64,000 nucleotides of DNA from Nissolia schottii (GCA_003254905.1 QANU01016478.1:961058-1025057); one strand, 5' to 3'. Positions 1 to 11,940 are shown, numbered from the stretch's first letter. Translations and numbers: made by a program. Notes: a model not told the origin generated them from the sequence alone.

Positions 1-1735
1 GGCCTCCCCGAAATTGGTTGACCTTCCTTGTTACTTGACGGTTGAGGAATTGGGGGAGAAGGGTAGTCTCCATGAGTTGTTAGTTGGTGGTTTATCCGAT
101 GACAAATATGAGCTTCTGCTACCTTCTAATTAGGAGAGACCTTATTTCTCTCGTGAAGACGGAGAAGGAAATTTTTTCTACATGTATTCAGCCATCTTTG
201 CGAGTGTTGGCTTTAGACTCCATTTCACCGATTTGCAGAAGTTTGTCCTTAAGTACTATCGTGTTGCCCCTATTCAGATTAATTCGAATAGTTGGGCGAC
301 GCTTAGGGGTTTTGAGGAGCTATGTTCCTTTTGTGTCATTCCTACTTCTCCTTATGTTTTCTTGAGCTTGTTCTACTTGGGAAGACAAGCGGGAGTGGGT
401 GCCACGAAAGGTTTGGAGGACTTGCTATCGTTAAAGTCTCGCCTGAACAAAATTATTTTTACCCCTTTCGAAGAGTCTTTTCATGGTTTTAAGACTCGTT
501 ATGTGAAGATCTTCTTTAAGGAGGAGATTCAAGGTGCATTCTTAAGCTCCAATAGGGCTCCCCTTTTTCAACAAGGATTGGGTTTCAAAGAATGCTCCAA
601 AGTTAGTGTTAACTGAGTATGAGGGGAAAGTGGTAAATGTGCTTGTAGAGCATTTTGAGCATAAGTCCTTTGCGATATCTAAACTTAAGAGTTCCCACTT
701 TAAGAAATATCTCAGTTAGCTTCCTATGTTGTTGTAGCTTCCTTTTGCTTTATCTATTGGTTTGTCAAAGTGACTAATATCTTGTTCTCTTTTCTCTTTT
801 GTAGGCAAAATGGATTTGAAGAACCTTGCCTCCCTGCTCAACAGACGAGGTGTTGAAGGAAGCTCTTTGAACAAACAACGATCACCTCCAGCTAACTACG
901 GGCCTCTTGTCCCTAACTCTGTTACTCCAGCTGGGTATGGAACTTTGGGAGATCTTGGTGTTCCAGACGCCCCTACTGATCCCCTACTGATGAGTTGGAA
1001 GTGACTTCTTTCAGTTTAGAGGACTTGGTGCCTCCACCCATAAACGCTCTCGTGTTAGTTCCTCCCAAGAGAAGGGAGAAGTGGGTGATCCTCTAACCTC
1101 ATTTGTACTTACTGATGATCCTCAGGTGTCTATTTTTTCGGATAGGTTTAACCCTCATTATCATTTTTAGAGCATCCTAAGAGCTGATGAGAAGGAGAAT
1201 CTTGAGAATGACACAATGGTGAAGGAGTGGATGGGGGTTGGGCTTCGCGGGATTTTGCAGTTTTCTTGTGCTGCGGTTATGGTTGAGGGGCATATGGCTT
1301 GTAAAGACGAGCAGATAAAGAGCCTTAAATTGGAGGCTAAAGAGGCTCGACAAGAGGCCCAGCAGGCTCAAAGGGCTTGAGAGGAGGCCCAGTGAGAGGT
1401 TCAGGAGGCTACCTCCCGGGCTGAGAAGGCTGAACAAGAGTTAGCAGAAGCCAAGAAGAGACTCGCTAGAGTAAAGCCTTCAAAAACAAGGAGGGGTGCT
1501 CGGGTGAAAAAGTGGAAGACTCGTGCTTCAGAGATTGAGACTGTGTGGTATGAGTCCGCCGCAGCTACCTCAACAAATTTGTTAGACCAAGTGAAGCTCT
1601 TTTTTCCTGGGGCCGACCACTCCCGTTTTAGTGCTACTGGTTGGGTGGTGGGGTCGGAAATTATTGAAGAGGAGATTGTGCCTAAAGAAGAAGAGCCCAG
1701 ACTGAGCCGAGTAGCGATTCTGCCCAGGAAGATTA
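1..1735 (+). pseudogene. Antisense ORF of the Tat element ('putative gypsy type transposon' domain), broken
   Basis: The plus strand carries a coding remnant opposite to gag-pol. Around 182-616 it resembles the plant 'putative gypsy type transposon' domain (Pfam Transposase_28), with a core like FVLKYYRVAPIQINSNSW and a following FCVIPTSPYVF. A putative intron end (pyrimidine-rich stretch then TAG at 802-804) precedes a second part from 810 (MDLKNLASLLNRRG). From about 1175 to 1480 the reading is rich in E, A, K and Q (EARQEAQQAQRA, EKAEQELAEAKKRL), a typical coiled coil, and the coding trace ends near 1735. In-frame stops at several places (for example near 1002, 1167 and 1378) show decay. 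The function of such ORFs is unknown. The family assignment is from memory of the motif. Confidence 0.7.
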
Positions 1736-1976
1736 GCCTCTTTTCTTTATTTTGTTGTACTTTTAGGCAAAGTTCTCTTGTATTTTCATGCTCGTTTTTC
1801 CTTAAATTTGTGAAACTTTGGCCTGTAATATTTATGAGATCCTTGAATATTTTGTGTATTTCTTGCATCCTTGTCTTATATATATATATATATATATTAA
1901 TTGTATAGACAATTTGGTTGCAAGTTGGTTGTTTGATAACCTCTAAGCTTGTGTCCAAGCTTGATTTTTGGGTATC

Positions 1977-1977
<1 letters not shown>

Positions 1978-2007
<30 letters not shown>
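1978..2007. repeat. (TTTA)n microsatellite
   Basis: About seven tandem copies of a TTTA unit. It lies between the end of the antisense ORF and the integrase end, together with a short AT run at 1880-1897. The stretch from 1740 to 2250 otherwise shows no coding signal. Confidence 0.9.
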
Positions 2008-2257
2008 GGCCATGGCTTTTGGTTGAGGAATGTCTCCTTTTGATTGGCCCTTAGGCCTTTGTTTGGGAAGATAGTTCTTCCTTGCATAAGCATTATGTAG
2101 AAAAGTAAGAAAACTTTATTAATGACTGAGCTGTGTACTGTTCAAAATTTGGGCTCGTTTAAAATTCTCCAGGAAAACTTGGGTCGAGAAAAGAGTACCC
2201 TCTGCCAAGCTTCATTCTGTGAGATTAGATGTAAAATTTTCTGAGGTTAGCTGCATT

Positions 2258-3310
2258 CTAAGTTCGCAGTTCCTCTGTTCCTTTCATTGTTCTTAGTTTG
2301 TACGCCTCCTTTCCTATGACTTCTTTCACTTGATAGGGCCCTTCCCAATTTGGGGCTGACTTTCCTTGTCCAAGTGTTTGAAGTCCTATGTCGTTTCTTG
2401 GAAGTACTAGGTCTCCTTTGTAAAAGCTTCTGGGAACAACTTTTGCATTGTAGCGTTTGGCTACTCTCTGTTTGGGTGCTTCTTCCTTGACGTGTGCTTC
2501 TTCTCGGAGCTCGTCGAGCAGTTCAGCTTCTTCGCCCATTCTAGAGTGGTTGTTCTCCTCTAAGTATAGGGTGACTCGGGGGCTTTCACTTCCAATCTCT
2601 ACAGGGATCATGGCCTCTAACCTGTAACAGAGGCGAAATGGGGATTCTCCAATAGCAAACTGAGGGATTGTATAGTATGCCCGTAACACATGATCTAAGT
2701 GTTCTGGCCATGCTCCTTTGGATTGCTCCAACCTTTTCTTCAAACTCATCAATATGACTTTATTGACAGCTTCCACCTGACCGTTGGTCAGGGGTTGCTA
2801 TACTAAGGTGAAGTACAATTTTATTTGTAGCCCTTGCAGAACCCTTTGAACTTACTCCCTGGCAATTGCTTTCCATTATCAGAGGTTATGGCATGGGGGA
2901 TGCCAAATCGCGTGATTATATTCTTCCACACAGACTTTTGGCATTGAGAAATGGTTATGGAGGATATTGCTTCCGCCTCGATCCACTTGGTATAATAATC
3001 GATGGCGACTACGATGAACCAGACTTGTCCTTTTCTTGAGGAGAATGGACCGAGAAGGTCTATCCCCCGTCTGGCGAAAGGCTAAGGGGCTGCTATTGAT
3101 TTCAGCTCTTCAGGTGGAGCAACATGGAACTTGGCATTCATCTGGCACTTTTTGCATTTCTTGACATACTCTATCGAGTCTGAACTTAATGTTGACCAGT
3201 AGAATCATGCCCAAATTACTTTTAAAGCTAAGATTTGTACTCCAATGTGGCTTCCGCATGCACCTTCGTGGACCTCTGCAAGTGCGTGTTTTGCTTGATT
3301 TGGACTTAGC
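2258..3310 (-). pseudogene. Integrase of the Tat element, broken
   Basis: Read on the minus strand, this part begins with an HHCC zinc-binding region (VHEGACGSHIG ... KCQKCQ, about 3290-3150). The catalytic core follows, with GIDLLGPF (first Asp), ITSDNGKQ (second Asp) and TNGQVEAVNK (Glu), so the DDE residues are still visible. After that comes the C-terminal part with KGDLVLPRN and WEGPYQV, typical of gypsy integrases. Stops and frame changes split the reading at about 3205, 3084 and 2797-2830. Integrase would insert the element cDNA into chromosomes; this copy is dead. Confidence 0.85.
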
Positions 3311-3509
3311 CATTTTAATATTGGTTACGATTGTCGCCTTTTATATAGCTGATACCTGATCATGGTGTAGCGTGCCGCCTGTCGTATAATTCTTTTTGCT
3401 TCCTTTGGATCAAAGGACAATCTCTCTTCTTTAATATATTCCTTCAACGGAGTCATCTAAGTCACTCCTTGTTCAATTTGCCCGACTTCCATGTCTAGCG
3501 TGATTGATG

Positions 3510-3935
3510 GATCACAAAGGGTTTCTTGGATAAAAGTTTTGTTGTTCCCCCTAGTTTTGTGCTTGCTAGCTTGGAGAGGACATCATCCCTTATGTTTTGC
3601 TCTTGGGGTATATGTTTTACCTCCATCCTCTGAAATCCCCTTGCAACCTTCTAAGTCTTTTCTAAGTACTTTTGTAGTAGCGAATCTTTAGCTTGGAAAT
3701 CTCCTTGAATTTGGGATACCACAGGCTGAGAATCGGTGCATACTACTATTACTTGGGCTCCGACCTCCTTCGTAAGGAGTAGTCCTGCAATCACAACTTC
3801 ATAATTAGCTTGATTATTAAAGGTTAGAAAATTGAACTTAAGGGACAACTCGATGATGATCCCTGAGTCGCTCTCTGCGATGACTTTGGCACCACTTCCT
3901 CTAGTATTTGAGGATTTGTCAACGTATAAGGACAC
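3510..3935 (-). pseudogene. Second (archaeal-like) RNase H of the Tat element
   Basis: The minus-strand reading SLYVDKSSNTRGSGAKVI, then NNQANYEVVIAGL and VCTDSQPVVSQIQG, is an RNase H fold of the type found in RVT_3/archaeal RNase H. The Asp in YVD, the Glu in NYE and the Asp in TDS match the expected acidic residues. It follows the usual gypsy RNase H, so the element has two such domains, a known mark of Tat elements. This part reads open for 94 codons and continues, with decay, towards integrase. Confidence 0.82.
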
Positions 3936-4057
3936 TCAGCTTCTGTTCCCTTATTTGGACCATCTTCGGCGAGCTCTATGATAAAGTTGGCCAAGACTTG
4001 ACCATTTATTGGTATTCGAGAGACGAACGAGAAGTCATATTCAGAGAGTTCTACTGC

Positions 4058-4480
4058 CTAAGACACCATGTGTCCTGCTATATCAGGTTTGTGAAGGATT
4101 TGTTGAATGGGTAGGTTGGTCCTGACTTTTATGGTGTGTGCTTGGAAGTAAGCTCTGAGCTTTCTAGAAGCTGCCACTAGAGAGAATGTTGCATTCTCCA
4201 GTCTTTGGTATCTCGTTTCTAGGCCTTGCAGTACCTTGCTCACAAAGTAGACAGGGGTTTGCCTTTGGGCCGTATTGCGAACTAGGGTAACCTCTACAGC
4301 AGCTTCTCCTACAGATAAGTATAACACCAATTTTTCTCCTGATTTAGGTATGGTAAGGATTGAAGGAGACGCTAGGTACTCCTTCAATTTTTGAAACTCA
4401 CATTCACATTGTTCGCTCCTCAAAACATCCTTACTCTTCTTTAAGAGATTGAAAAATGGGAGGGTTCTCTTTGCAGAAGT
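4058..4480 (-). pseudogene. First (gypsy-type) RNase H of the Tat element
   Basis: The minus-strand reading contains FQKLKEYLASPSILTIP, then LVLYLSVGEAAVEVTLVR, TPVYFVSKVL and LEKATFS-like LENATFSLVAASRKLRAYF. This is the RT_RNaseH_2 pattern just downstream of gypsy reverse transcriptase. The domain would degrade the RNA strand of the RNA:DNA hybrid. It is open as far as 4058, where a stop separates it from the second RNase H. Confidence 0.82.
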
Positions 4481-4484
4481 AGAG

Positions 4485-5160
4485 AGGAACCGTGCTAAAG
4501 CAGCGATTCTTCCGATGAGCTGTTGTATTTCATTTGGGGAGCTAGGGTTTCTCATCTTAATGATGGCTCGACATTGGTTTGGATTGGCTTCAATCCCTCA
4601 GTTGGTAAGCATGGAGCCAAGGAACTTTCCTGCTTCTACAGCGAAGGCACATTTGAGAGGATTGAGCCTCATGTTATGCACCCTCAACCGCCCAAAAACT
4701 ACTTCTAAATCTTTCAGTATGCTTCCTTCTTCTAAGCTCTTTACCAGCATGTCATCCACATAGACTTCTATCACTGTGTCGACCAAGTCGTCAAACACTC
4801 GGTTCACTAGTCTTTGCTAGGTAGCTCCCGTATTCTTTAACCCGAATGGCATTACCTTGTAGTAGTGGTTTGCCACTGGGGTGAGGAATGCCGTCTTCTT
4901 TGCTTCATCCGGGGGCATTCGGATCTGGTTGTATCCTGAGTATACATCCATAATGCTCAGGTATTTGTATCTGGATGAAGCATCCACCAAGCTATCAATT
5001 TTTGGTAATGGGTAAGGATCTTTAGGGAAAGTCTTGTCGAGGTTAGTGTAGTCAACACACATCCTCATCTTGCCATTAGACTTGAGAACCATTACCACAT
5101 TAGAAAGCCATATGAGATATCGTATTTTAGCAATAAATTTCTCTTTGAGGAGTCCGTCTA
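4485..5160 (-). pseudogene. Reverse transcriptase of the Tat element, broken
   Basis: On the minus strand one reads WLSNVVMVLKSNGKMRMCVDYTNL, then KDPYPLPKIDSLVDAS, SIMDVYSGYNQI, MPFGLKN, and the catalytic EVYVDDMLVK (near 4751-4762). These are the ordered motifs of a gypsy reverse transcriptase, and the YVDD box is intact. In-frame stops after KNTGAT (near 4815) and after LGSMLTN (near 4596) break the frame. The downstream part (NEIQQLIGRIAALARFLS) is the usual thumb/connection segment. Confidence 0.88.
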
Positions 5161-5455
5161 TTTGTTCTTTTATAACTGCTTGCCTTTCTTAGCACATCCT
5201 TCTTCATTTTTGGGACACTGGTCGTGCATTGGGCTCAACACAGAGTCGATGACACATGAAGGAAGGGTCAATGCTGGGCATGTCCGCGGCTGTCCACGCA
5301 AAGATATCTGCATTTTCTTGGAGAAATTTAGTCAGCTTCTGCTTGGTAGGTTTTGGGAGGTGTTTATTGATTTTTGTTGTCTCTTCTAGATTTTTTTCAA
5401 GTTGTACTTCTTCTAGTTCTCCCTCAGGTTGTGGTCGCTCCTCTTATGGTCAATC

Positions 5456-5980
5456 TCAGATGTCGAGGTCTACCACCATCGTGTCATATTTGACTCCCAA
5501 TCTTTCTTTTGTGACTTTTCTTTTCTGACCTACCTCCAAGATAGCTTGGTAACACCTTCTTGATAGTAGTCGGTCATCCTTTACTGTGATGACTTCCCCT
5601 TTTTCCGAAGGGAACTTCATTGCTAAGTGGAGGGTAGGCACTACAACTCCCAACTTGTTAAGTGTCTTTTGGTCGATTATGGTGTTATATGCTGACGGTC
5701 GATCAACCACCAAGAAATTTACCTTTTATGTCCGGCTGTTAGGCTTTTCCCCAAACGTAACATGTTGTGTGGTGTACCTATCTGGGTCTATCTTTTCTCC
5801 TGTAAAACGGATGAGCTCCGATCGATGGTTTTTTTTTAATCTAAAGGGTCTAACCCTAATGTGTTGAAGGCATCACGGAATAAGATGTCTGCTGAGCTTC
5901 CCTGATCAATCAAAACCCTCTTTACCTCAGCGTTAACCATGATGACTGATATAATCATTGCATCGCATGGTCAGGTGCGA
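5456..5980 (-). pseudogene. Aspartic protease region of the Tat element
   Basis: Near 5885-5925 the minus strand reads VLIDQGSSADIL, matching the D-x-GSSAD active-site signature of Tat-type retropepsins, here with Q in place of the usual G. Further on come VVDRPSAYNTIIDQ and LAMKFPSEKGEV, the well-conserved end of the protease region. There are frame breaks between the two blocks. The protease would cut the gag-pol polyprotein. Confidence 0.8.
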
Positions 5981-5997
5981 ATCCCTCCCCGTCTTCA

Positions 5998-7825
5998 TTA
6001 GTGATCATGATATTTGGCATTGGGGGTAACCTTAGAGAAGTTGGATCGTGGGTGGATACACGCATCACCTCTTTGAGGTATTTTTTTTCTGTGTTGATCT
6101 GGATTCTCTCCCGCCCACGAATCCTCCTGAGATAGTATTGACAGTCCTGAGGGGTTTACCCCCTTCATTGTTGGTGTTATCAGGGGAGTCAAGGTCTTCA
6201 TTCCTTCCACTTCTTGTGTTCCTTTTGTCCGTCTTAGAGTTGGGGGACCTTCGCCTTTTGGGCTTATTACCACTGCTCTTGACGAATTTTCCATAATGCT
6301 TCTTTCTTCTCTGATGAGCTCCTCTAGTGCTTCTTTTAAATCAATAGAATTGTCAATTTTGTGGCAACGAGATTGGTGAAACTCACAAAACGAAAAGTTT
6401 TTACGTTTGGGAACGTTCCTCAAGGGCCGGGGCGTCGGAAGGTGAATGACGTTGACAATCTCCTTCAGAATTTAAGAGGGGGTTGTCGTTAACTCGGACC
6501 AATTTTGGAATTTGCCAGATTTTGGTGGGCACCCTTTCTTCTTTGGTTGGTCCTGGTTTAGCTTGCCTGGTGGCTTGAAATATTTCCTCTGTAGGGCTTT
6601 TCTTCCTTCTTCCCTGTTGATGCGCACTTCTGCTCTTCTGTTAAATTCTTCGAGTGTCTTTGGCTCTTGTCCAAGGACTTCTTCTGAGAATGAGTCCATG
6701 GGTGGACTCCAAAACAAAGTGCTATCAATCTCTGTTCAATGGTGATGTTTTCTACTAGGTTCGCTTCCTTGGCCAAACGCTCCAAGTAATTGCGCAACGA
6801 TTCATTTTCTTGTTGGTTAACACCCAAGAGGCCAATGGGTGTCTTGGGTTACCTTTTACTGGTGGTGAATTGTAGCACAAACTTCTGGGAAAGGTCTTCA
6901 AAACTGGTAATTGACCTTTTTGGTAGGGAGAACAACCACTTCTCCGTTGGTCCTACGAGAGTTAGTAGGAACGCCCTGCAAAGGACGACATCAGGTGTTT
7001 GCATGAACCAGGTTTTAAACGAATGCTGTGAGGTGTTCCTGTGGATCTAAGATTCCATCATAGTCTTTCGCAGTTTGAGGGAGCGTGGATTTTTTGAGGG
7101 AGCGTGGCACGCAAAAAATTTCATCAGAGAACGGGCTATCATTCACGATGGACCCCCCGTTCCACGGTCGCCCATCTGAGCCTCAGGTTGGGTTCGAGTG
7201 GACGGAACCTTCAGAGTCTGATTCTCCGGTCCGTCTTGGAGAGTTTTTGTGTCAGTTGTGCCGCTCACATTGGCTTGTGTGTTGCGAATATTGAGATAGG
7301 ATTGGGAACTGTCATCGAGGACTTCTGCATCGTTGCTTAGGGGTAGGAGTTCTATTGGACCTCCTCCGCCTCGGGGCTGGGATGGAGTCCTCTCCCTATA
7401 CTTACCGCATGGGGGGGTAAGGGACCTTTTGCGAGTCTGAGGCCTAGGGTGGTCCTCACGCTGCGAAAAGGTAGGCCCCCTATTATCCCCCCTTTGGTCT
7501 CGATCTCGTCTCTCATTTTTCTTGGGTTTGTCTCTATGCTCTAGAGCTTTGAGACATCGTTCTTATCGATTGATGAGGTCTTAGAGCCCGAGGATAACCT
7601 TGTAGGGATCTATGTCATTCTGAGAATTCGGAACAACTACCTGGGATGGGATATGTCGACCATTGGGTTCTCAATGATCTACATCATTTTTCCCTATTAT
7701 GGACACAGGTAGTCCATCCCGAGGATCAATTTCCTGGCGTTGCAGGTTCCTAACTTTTTCTTGAAGTATCCCCTGTCGGACTTGGGCGGGAGGGGTTTTG
7801 CAGCGACATTGTTAACTTCCATCAT
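5998..7825 (-). pseudogene. gag of the Tat element, broken
   Basis: The reading probably starts at the ATG at 7825 (MMEVNNVAAKPLPPKS). Near 7010-7060 there is YDGILDPQEHL, matching the start of the plant retrotransposon gag domain. NESLRNYLERLAKEANLVENI follows at about 6800. CEFHQSRCHKIDNSIDLKEALEELIREER near 6300-6390 corresponds to the CEFHxxxGH...C knuckle-like segment, with one Cys replaced by Ser. Multiple stops and frame shifts interrupt it. Gag would form the virus-like particle. Confidence 0.8.
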
Positions 7826-7873
7826 GGCACCTGTAGAAGGGGGTAAGCTGACACTTACGAGACAGTATCAAGA

Positions 7874-7892
7874 GTCCCCGTAGACGGCGCCA
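7874..7892 (-). other. Primer-binding site of the retrotransposon
   Basis: The minus strand reads TGGCGCCGTCTACGGGGA just inside the LTR end. It starts with TGGCGCC, the complement of a tRNA 3' end, and is separated from the LTR terminus (CA at 7894-7895) by one base. Similar sites occur in other Tat/Athila-type elements. The matching tRNA cannot be named safely from this alone. Confidence 0.82.
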
Positions 7893-7893
7893 A

Positions 7894-8475
7894 TGTTTGC
7901 GAGTACTTTGTATAGGGAACGAAGTTACCTAAACACGAGTAGAGGGTGAGGAAGAAGCCTTGACGGAAGCTCGGAGGCTTGGACAAAAGCTCCTGGAGAG
8001 AGGGCGGCAGCGGGGTGTACCTGCAAAGGTACTCCGATGCTTAAGCAAGCACAAATGTTAGGTGAATTCTCGAGGAAGGGAATGAGTGATACCTGGTGAC
8101 CTGAGGAGGTCGTGTGCTTTTATAAATGAACTTAGAATGCTAAGATAGAGATAAAGCGAGGGGAGTTCGCCTAACCACCCATCGGCTTATCTTGTCCTGC
8201 TTATCTAGGATTTAGTTGCGAATTGGGGAGGAGAAGTCGCTGCTACCTCCTTTTAACTTTGTTCGGCCGGACCGGGTCCAGAGTCTTGGGCTCAGATCTT
8301 CTCCTCCTCTAAGCGTTGTGAGGCTCTTTTGGGCCGGCGTGACTAGGTGAGGAGAGTTTCTTCTATCCCTTAGTGGGCTGAGGCCCTTTGGGCCTTTTAG
8401 GGAATGTGAGTTTCTCTCCTTCCTTAAAGAGTTAGAGCTCCTCGAACCCCGGTCTTTGGCCCGTAAAAGTAGTCA
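7894..8475 (-). repeat. 5' LTR of the Tat element (right boundary approximate)
   Basis: The inner end (CA on the minus strand at 7894-7895) abuts the primer-binding site. A TATA-like TTTATAAAAG occurs on the minus strand at about 8116-8126, which would be the element promoter. The LTR is clearly more GC-rich than the AT-rich sequence beyond 8476. I place the outer end near 8475, where the minus strand could begin with TG, but without the other LTR in view this cannot be confirmed. Confidence 0.65.
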
Positions 8476-8699
8476 ATATAAATTTTTCTGTTGTCATTGT
8501 TTTTTAATAATCCTCTTATTTTATAAGTTAAAAACTATTAACAAAAACAAAACATTTTCACTTTATTTATGAGTTTACTTTTAACATTATTCATACTTGA
8601 AAAAGGTCTTTTAATAGTAACATTTGAAATGAAAAGAGCCAATATCTAATAAATAAAACAATAAATTAAAAAATATTATAACTTATTGTTATAAACAAT

Positions 8700-10430
8700 T
8701 GGTACATTGAGAAAATTTCCAAGCGCTTAAATTCTTGGAAAGGAAAGCTTTTGAATAGGGTGGGTCGCTTAACTCTTGCCAAGTCAGTGATTTTTTCCCT
8801 GCCAACCTATAACATACAAATTTTCTGGTCACCGGAGTCTGTTTGCAGCACTATTGATAAGCATATTCGGCATTTTCTTTGGCTGAACAGGGAGGGTGGT
8901 TGTTGTTAGCATCTTGTTGGTTTTGATAAAGTGGTCATACCGCGTAATCTTAGTGGTCTGGGTATTAGGGTTGCTCGTGATACTAACACTGCATTTCTTG
9001 GTAAATTGATTTGGCAACTTTGTAATAAGCCAAACAAACATTGGGTTTGTGTTCTCCGTCACAAGTATATGCCTACTGATTTTACTTTTCCTTGCTTAGC
9101 CTATTCAGTTTGGAAATCAGTTCTTAAGGCTTGGTTAACCCTCAAAGAGGGTTTTTCTTTGAGTTTCAGCAATGGTGTTGCATCCATTTGGTATGATGAT
9201 TGGTCTCATGAAGGTAGATTATGCAACCTTGTTGATTTTGTCCACATATCTGATACTGAACTTTGTATTAGAGATTTTTGGAACAATGATTGTTGGAATT
9301 TATCTTCTCTTGCTATGATTTTTCCCTCTGCTTTTATAGATATTTTTGATAAAACAATTTGTTGGCTCAGTGAGAATACTCGCGATTGTATTGCCTGGCA
9401 GGGGAACCAAACAGGACTGTACACAGTTTCATCGGGCTATGACTGACTTGTTCACCGCCAGCTTCAAGATAATGGTCATACTGGATATATGGAAGCTTGG
9501 TTGTGGCTCTGCAAGCTTCACATTCAAGAGAAAATTAAGTTTTTGCTATGACTTTCTCTCCATCATGCTCTTTCGACAGCTTCCCTTTGTGCCCATTGTG
9601 GCTTGGCATCTTCACCGATTTGTTCTTGTTGTTCACAACATGCTGAATCTCCATTGCATTGTCTCTGAGATTGTTGTAAGACTTTGGACATTGGGAGAGT
9701 GTTGGGTTTTGTTGCATAATCGATGTTCTTCTCTAATGATATTCATGGGTGGATTCGACATTTTGCTACATCCACCATAGGTGTTCTTTTTTGTTCTGCT
9801 CTTTGGAGCATTTGGACTTCAAGGAACAAGGAAGTTATTGAAGGTACTCCTTATTCTTGTTAACATTTTATTCATAAAAATTTCATGGCAGCATCATTAC
9901 TTTACCTCCTCACATGATTAAGTGGACTCCCCCTGCGATGGAGTTTATCAAATTTAATGTGGACGGTAGTGTTCTTGACTCTCCTAGTTAGGCTGGTTGT
10001 GGTGGTCTTCTTTGGAATCACTTGGGGAGATGGGTTGGTGGTTTTCTTGGCTTCCTTGAGTGTCATGATATTCTTTGGGTTGAGCTTGGACTTAAGTTGG
10101 CTTGGAATCTTGGTTATCAAAAAATCTTGTGTGATTGTGACTCTTTAACATGCGGTGACTTTGTTATCCAATGGTTGCACTAGCTTTCATCTTTATAGGG
10201 GTCTAATTCATGATATTTTGCGTCTGAAGAACCGTGATTGGCTCGTAACAATCAGTCATACCCTCAGGGAGGCAAATCAATCAATGTGCTGACATGTTGG
10301 CTAAGCAGGGTGCTAAAGGTTTTCTTCCCTACCATGAGTGCCTTTTTCCTCCAAATGCATTCTCTCTGACACTTCTAACAGACTCTGCGGGTGTTCTTTT
10401 CCTAAGGCTTTAGCCTTTGTTTCTTATCTT
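8700..10430 (+). mobile_element. 5'-truncated L1-type LINE: RT end, zinc-binding domain, RNase H, broken
   Basis: The plus strand reads SWKGKLLNRVGRLTLAKSV, then LPTYNIQIFWSPESVC and GLGIRVARDTNTAFLGKLIW. This is the well-known C-terminal part of plant L1-like reverse transcriptases. A long open part, 8931-9446, follows with VWKSVLKAW and WYDDW. The zf-RVT segment (FLLWLSLHHALSTA) comes after a frame change near 9450-9560. Near 9950-10340 an RNase H domain reads KFNVDGSV, then LCDCDSLT and ADMLAKQGAK. Stops and shifts are frequent. The 5' ORF and most of the reverse transcriptase are missing. No clear poly(A) end or target duplication was found. Confidence 0.85.
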
Positions 10431-10781
10431 TTTGATTTATCAAAAGAAGAGATTGACATAACATTAATTTAATAATGTTATTGATAATGAAAACATAATT
10501 TTTTATACTCTTCTACATGAGTGCAAATAGAGATAAACACTTAATAATTTATTGTAATTGAATTTGTCGTTAAACTTTTATAATTGTGTGCAAAGGGAGG
10601 AAAGATTAAAGTAAGAGTAAAAATATAAAACTTTTAAAAAAAATCTATAGGGTTAGATGCCTTTTTTAATTAGTTAAAATTTAAATGAGTAAAAAAAGAA
10701 AAACTTAAAGCCATTGGGAGCAGGAGAGACCCAAAAAGTTAGCAACTTACATTACGTATAAAATCTACCATTAGACTTTCC

Positions 10782-10826
<45 letters not shown>
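10782..10826. repeat. (AT)n microsatellite
   Basis: About 22 AT units, interrupted only at the edges. It lies in intergenic sequence left of TRA1. Confidence 0.95.
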
Positions 10827-10831
<5 letters not shown>

Positions 10832-11075
10832 GATTTTGGGGGGAAACCCCCCCTGAATCCGTATCAGCATAGGATTTAAAGGTGTAAGTGTGACATAAAA
10901 TATGAACATTAAATTTATACCCAACAGACAAATAAGAATCCAGGAATCAGGAGACAAAGAGGAACTTAACCTTGTAACATACACTACCAAGAAAAGATAG
11001 AAAGAAAATTCATTGAACAGCTACTGATAGACAACTTAGAACCCTCAGAGTTTGAACCTAAGAAATCACAAGCAC

Positions 11076-11160
11076 TTAGCCTAAAACCACCACAAACCAT
11101 CATGCTCACTGGCAGAGATTAGCCTCAAACCACCACAAACCATCATGCTCACCGGCAGAG
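11076..11160. repeat. 43-bp tandem duplication
   Basis: Two copies of a 43-bp unit, starting at 11076 and 11119. Both run through AACCACCACAAACCATCATG and differ at only a few bases. There is no coding link. Confidence 0.92.
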
Positions 11161-11940
11161 CATCTTACATACTCACCCTTAAAAAGGATTCTATGGAGAC
11201 CAACTCTTTGACCCCCCTAAGCCAGCCTCAAAAAGTCCCCTCATCACCTCATAGCTCACTAATCATCTAACCAAGCTTAACCAAGCTTACAAACTCACAA
11301 TCTCTCTATAATCATCTAATCATTAATGCTTTAAACCTTTATCATCACATTTTGGTTTAAATCAGAGACTAACAATGTTTCAGCAGCTGCCAGGGACGAC
11401 AGTTGTGTGTTGTGCAAACAGAATGTTGCATACCAAAATATGTAACCAACCTGAATATTATTATTATTTCATCCTTTCCCTTTTACATTACAAACCAAAT
11501 ATGAGAATGCTCTATTCTAAACTCGAATTCCCAAAAAAGTACAAAATTCTGCAATCCACAAGACCCCTAATAATTGTTTAAACGTTTAAATATTTATAAA
11601 GAAATAGATAACAAGCTTAGATTTCTGTAATAGTTGAGTCACAGAACGTTTCATTAGCAACTGATAAATTATATCAGAATAAAACAATATAACGAATAAT
11701 GAAAATTGAATATTCGAACCCTTTATGAAATGATACGATGTGCGTAATAATTCTGTAATTACTAATTTTAGGTGAAAAAATTAGTTTCTAAAATAATGAG
11801 ATGTAACAGGTGAATTCTACACTCAAATTGATTAGCTACATCGCACATGATCAACAAGCGGTCGAGTTCGCTCCATAAAGCAATGCCTTGTGACTGAAAA
11901 TAGTCTATTTGAAAAGAGGAGAAAACAAGAGACCAAGTTA

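Larger units (their letters stand above)
1..8475 (-). mobile_element. Ty3/gypsy LTR retrotransposon, Tat lineage, decayed, 3' LTR outside window
   Basis: Read on the minus strand, the order is 5' LTR, primer-binding site, gag, protease, reverse transcriptase, RNase H, second RNase H, integrase, and then an antisense ORF on the plus strand. The reverse transcriptase to integrase order is that of Ty3/gypsy. Two successive RNase H domains and an antisense ORF between pol and the 3' LTR are known marks of the plant Tat group (Ogre, Retand and relatives). Every domain is interrupted by stops or frame changes, so the copy cannot move by itself. The 3' LTR, polypurine tract and target-site duplication should lie left of base 1. 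The exact right end is not certain. Confidence 0.88.

Noticed and set aside
1401..1958. 185-codon open frame on the minus strand
   Set aside because: It is the complement of the antisense ORF coding stretch and has no family likeness.
8931..9446. 171-codon frame taken as an independent gene
   Set aside because: It is the middle of a LINE reverse transcriptase ORF with decay on both sides.
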